From Phenylobacterium sp. (GTDB lineage: Bacteria > Pseudomonadota > Alphaproteobacteria > Caulobacterales > Caulobacteraceae): a stretch of 6,985 bases of DNA. The position numbers and the translations under genes were made by a program. Under the pieces are notes generated by a model, which was given only the letters and a program-made list of their open reading frames with translations, was not told where the DNA came from and ran no database searches. Shown one piece after another: positions 5,294 through 6,985 of this stretch; the first letter of the stretch is position 1, and each line of letters starts with the position of its first letter. The DNA lies in assembly GCA_028291285.1 (NCBI GenBank), contig JAQGIJ010000395.1:1-6985 (forward strand), given 5' to 3'.

Positions 5294-6091
5294 TCAGCTG
5301 CCGGCCAGCCAGGCGCGCGTCGTGGCCGCCAGCGCGGCCGCGCGGTCCGCCGCCGCGGGGTAGGCGCAGCGGAGCGCCTCGGAGCGCAATTCGATGCTCA
5401 GGGGCAGCAGGGACGGGAGCGCTGCGACGAACGCCCGCAGCGGCAGGACGCCCTCGCCAGGAAGTCGGCGAAGGTCCAGCGCGTCGCGCAGCACGGCGCT
5501 GCGGTCGGCCCGGTCCGGCCGCTCGGCCGGCGCGTCGCAGAATTGCGCGTAGGAGAGGCGCTCGGGCGGGATCCGCGCAAGCTCGGCCATGCTGACGCCG
5601 GCGCGGTCGAGATGGATCGGATCGAGCAGCAGCGCCGCCGCCGGATGGGCGGCGGCGTGCAGTACGCCGAGCGCCTGGTCGAGGCTGGTCACGCTGGTGA
5701 AGATCCCGAACTCCAAGGCCGCGCGCAGGCCGCGCGGCGCGCAATAGGCGGCGAGCTCGGCGAGCTTGGCCGCCGTCGCAGCGTCGTCCGGGTCGCCGCT
5801 GATGATCAGGACGTTGGCGGCCCCGAGTTCCGCGCCGATGTCGATGAGCCGCCGCGCCGCGTCGGGCAAAGGTCCCGGCCCAAGGCGTATGTACTCCACG
5901 TCCAGCACCGGCAGACCGCCCAGGGCGCGGCGCACGGCTGTGGTGGTGGCGTCGGTCCAGCTGTCGAGATCCACCCACACGCCGGCCATGTCGAAGCCTG
6001 CGGCGACGGCGGCTTGCGAGGTTTCCACTGGACCGAAATCCGGCATCACGCCGGCGGCCAGCGAGATTGGCGGCGGCGAACTGCGCGACAT
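5294..6091 (-). CDS. Sugar-phosphate isomerase/epimerase-like TIM barrel (xylose isomerase-like family)
   Basis: The 265-residue product has the pattern of the xylose isomerase-like/AP endonuclease 2 TIM-barrel family: an opening SLAAGVMPDF strand, AAGFDMAGVWVDL for the second strand, NVLIISGDPDD, LEFGIFTSV (Glu127), LLLDPIHLDRAG (Asp157 and His160), YAQFCDAP (Gln183), the LPGEGVLPL loop (Glu213) and LSIELRSE (Glu234). By position, Glu127, Asp157, Gln183 and Glu234 would form the divalent-metal site, with Gln where many members have His. Family enzymes move a carbonyl or invert a carbon next to it on sugars or polyols; the real substrate here need not be a sugar given the neighbours. The ATG follows the NmrA-like stop by 3 bases with no clear Shine-Dalgarno site, suggesting translational coupling. 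Stop is 68 bases before TetR. Confidence 0.85.
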   Translation of the reverse strand: MSRSSPPPISLAAGVMPDFGPVETSQAAVAAGFDMAGVWVDLDSWTDATTTAVRRALGGLPVLDVEYIRLGPGPLPDAARRLIDIGAELGAANVLIISGDPDDAATAAKLAELAAYCAPRGLRAALEFGIFTSVTSLDQALGVLHAAAHPAAALLLDPIHLDRAGVSMAELARIPPERLSYAQFCDAPAERPDRADRSAVLRDALDLRRLPGEGVLPLRAFVAALPSLLPLSIELRSEALRCAYPAAADRAAALAATTRAWLAGS

Positions 6092-6094
6092 GGC

Positions 6095-6985
6095 TCAGCC
6101 GGCCGGCGGCCGAGGCCGGTTGGAGTCCGTCCAATCCTGACGCCTGGCCCATTGCGCCATGGTCTCGAGCTGCAACGGCATGCGGTCGAGCATGGCGTCG
6201 ACGTCGACGCAGAAAGGGCGGGTCGGGGCGGTGTTGTTGTAGTGGTAGAAGGCCGAGATCCGGTTCTCGGTAAAGGCGCGCTCCTCGGGCGACATGTCGT
6301 CGCCGTACGCGCCGGCGAGGAAGCGGCCGAACTCCTCGGGTGAGCACGGGTCGTAGCGGATCTCGCGGTCGAGCGCCTCGGACAGCGCCTGGGCGACCTC
6401 GGGTCCGCGCATCCGCACCGGGCCGCCGATGTTCATCCAGGCGCCTTCCAGGTCCGGCCGGTCGAGAGCGGCGATCATGAACTTCGCGACGTCGTCGAGG
6501 CTGATCCAGTTCGCCTCCAGCTGCGGGCTGTGCGGATAGACGTAGCGGCCCTCGCGCACGATGAACGGCCGCGCCCAGTTGGTCAGCAGGTTGTCCATGA
6601 ACAGCACCGAGCCGAACACCGTGGCGGGCGCCCCGGTCCGCCAGAGCGCGTTGATGGCCTCGGTGTTTGCCGCGTAGACGCCGGGATCGCCCGGCCGGTC
6701 GGGGATCCAGCTGCTGGTGTTCCAGACCACGCGCTTGACGCCGGCGTCGCGGCTCGCGCGGCCAATGCGGCCGAGGAACTCGGCCTTCAGGCCGTTGTGC
6801 CTTAGCGGATGTGTGTAGAAGACCGCCTCGACGCCTTCGACGGCGGCCCGGACCGAGGCCTCGTTCGTCAGGTCCGCCGGCATGATCTCGACCTCGCCGA
6901 AATCCTCGCCGTAGAAAGGGTCCTTCGAGCGCGAGATCGCCCGCACGTCGTAGCCCGCCGCGCGCAGCTGGCGCACCTGCGCCAG
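6095..6985 (-). CDS. NmrA-like NAD(P)-binding protein, N-terminus outside window
   Basis: The frame runs off the right edge, so 296 C-terminal residues are visible and roughly 15-20 N-terminal residues with the first glycine-rich loop are missing. A GTG at 6976 is in frame, but the sequence before it (LAQ) continues the first Rossmann helix, so it is not the true start. What remains is NmrA-like: VRAISRS with a basic residue after the second strand, favouring NADP(H); ADLTNEASVRAAVEGVEAVFY; the GVKRVVWNTSSW strand; the ATVFGSVLFMDNLL segment typical of the family; WISLDDVAKFMIAAL; and AWMNIGGP. There is no clear YxxxK motif, usual for NmrA relatives, which act either as NADP sensors or as reductases. 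Its stop is 3 bases from the TIM-barrel start, so the two are made together. The C-terminal 30 residues end in a proline-rich tail. Confidence 0.9.
   Translation of the reverse strand: MAQVRQLRAAGYDVRAISRSKDPFYGEDFGEVEIMPADLTNEASVRAAVEGVEAVFYTHPLRHNGLKAEFLGRIGRASRDAGVKRVVWNTSSWIPDRPGDPGVYAANTEAINALWRTGAPATVFGSVLFMDNLLTNWARPFIVREGRYVYPHSPQLEANWISLDDVAKFMIAALDRPDLEGAWMNIGGPVRMRGPEVAQALSEALDREIRYDPCSPEEFGRFLAGAYGDDMSPEERAFTENRISAFYHYNNTAPTRPFCVDVDAMLDRMPLQLETMAQWARRQDWTDSNRPRPPAG

Noticed and set aside
5265..6347. Long minus-strand open frame (about 360 codons) overlapping the TIM-barrel and NmrA-like genes
   Set aside because: Its translation is arginine- and alanine-rich with no domain pattern, while the overlapping frames show clear family motifs. 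Long spurious frames are expected at this GC content.

Overview
This window is a compact, GC-rich (roughly 70 % by eye, not counted) accessory metabolic locus. Third codon positions are mostly G or C, and genes are separated by only a few to about 180 bases. Shine-Dalgarno sites are present at several starts. The composition and family mix (soluble bacterial P450, CurA-like medium-chain reductase, several SDRs, a SnoaL/NTF2-fold enzyme, a TetR regulator, a xylose-isomerase-like TIM barrel, an NmrA-like protein) would suit an alphaproteobacterium of the Caulobacterales or Sphingomonadales type. That placement is inference from style; nothing in the window fixes the taxon. No RNA gene, insertion sequence, CRISPR array or phage gene was seen.

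Layout. (1) On the plus strand, 2-1244 holds the last 81 residues of a cytochrome P450 whose stop overlaps the GTG start of an NAD(P)-dependent medium-chain reductase. (2) On the minus strand, 2934-1257 holds a classical SDR followed 34 bases later by an atypical/extended SDR; this pair converges on the reductase with a 12-base gap. (3) A 183-base divergent spacer, 2935-3117, contains several inverted repeats. One of them, TAGCA-TATG-TGCTA, lies in an AT-rich island and is the best operator candidate here. (4) On the plus strand, 3118-3867 holds a second classical SDR. (5) On the minus strand, running from the right edge to 3874, transcription order is NmrA-like protein (5' end outside the window), TIM-barrel isomerase-like protein, TetR regulator, SnoaL-like protein. 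This block converges on the second SDR with 6 bases between the two stop codons.

How the genes may work together. Five Rossmann-fold oxidoreductases or relatives, a P450, an NTF2-fold enzyme and a metal-dependent TIM barrel within 7 kb point to stepwise processing of a small hydrophobic or alicyclic compound, for example a terpenoid, steroid or aromatic derivative. Plausible steps are hydroxylation by P450, alcohol/ketone interconversion by the SDRs, enone reduction by the medium-chain reductase, and hydration, isomerisation or epoxide opening by the SnoaL-like protein. The TetR protein is the only regulator visible and may act at the divergent spacer. The substrate cannot be read from the sequence. 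I see no clearly unprecedented system. The points most worth checking are the candidate operator, the SDR-like protein that lacks the catalytic tyrosine, the coupled NmrA/TIM-barrel pair, and the TetR gene's start and N-terminal extension.
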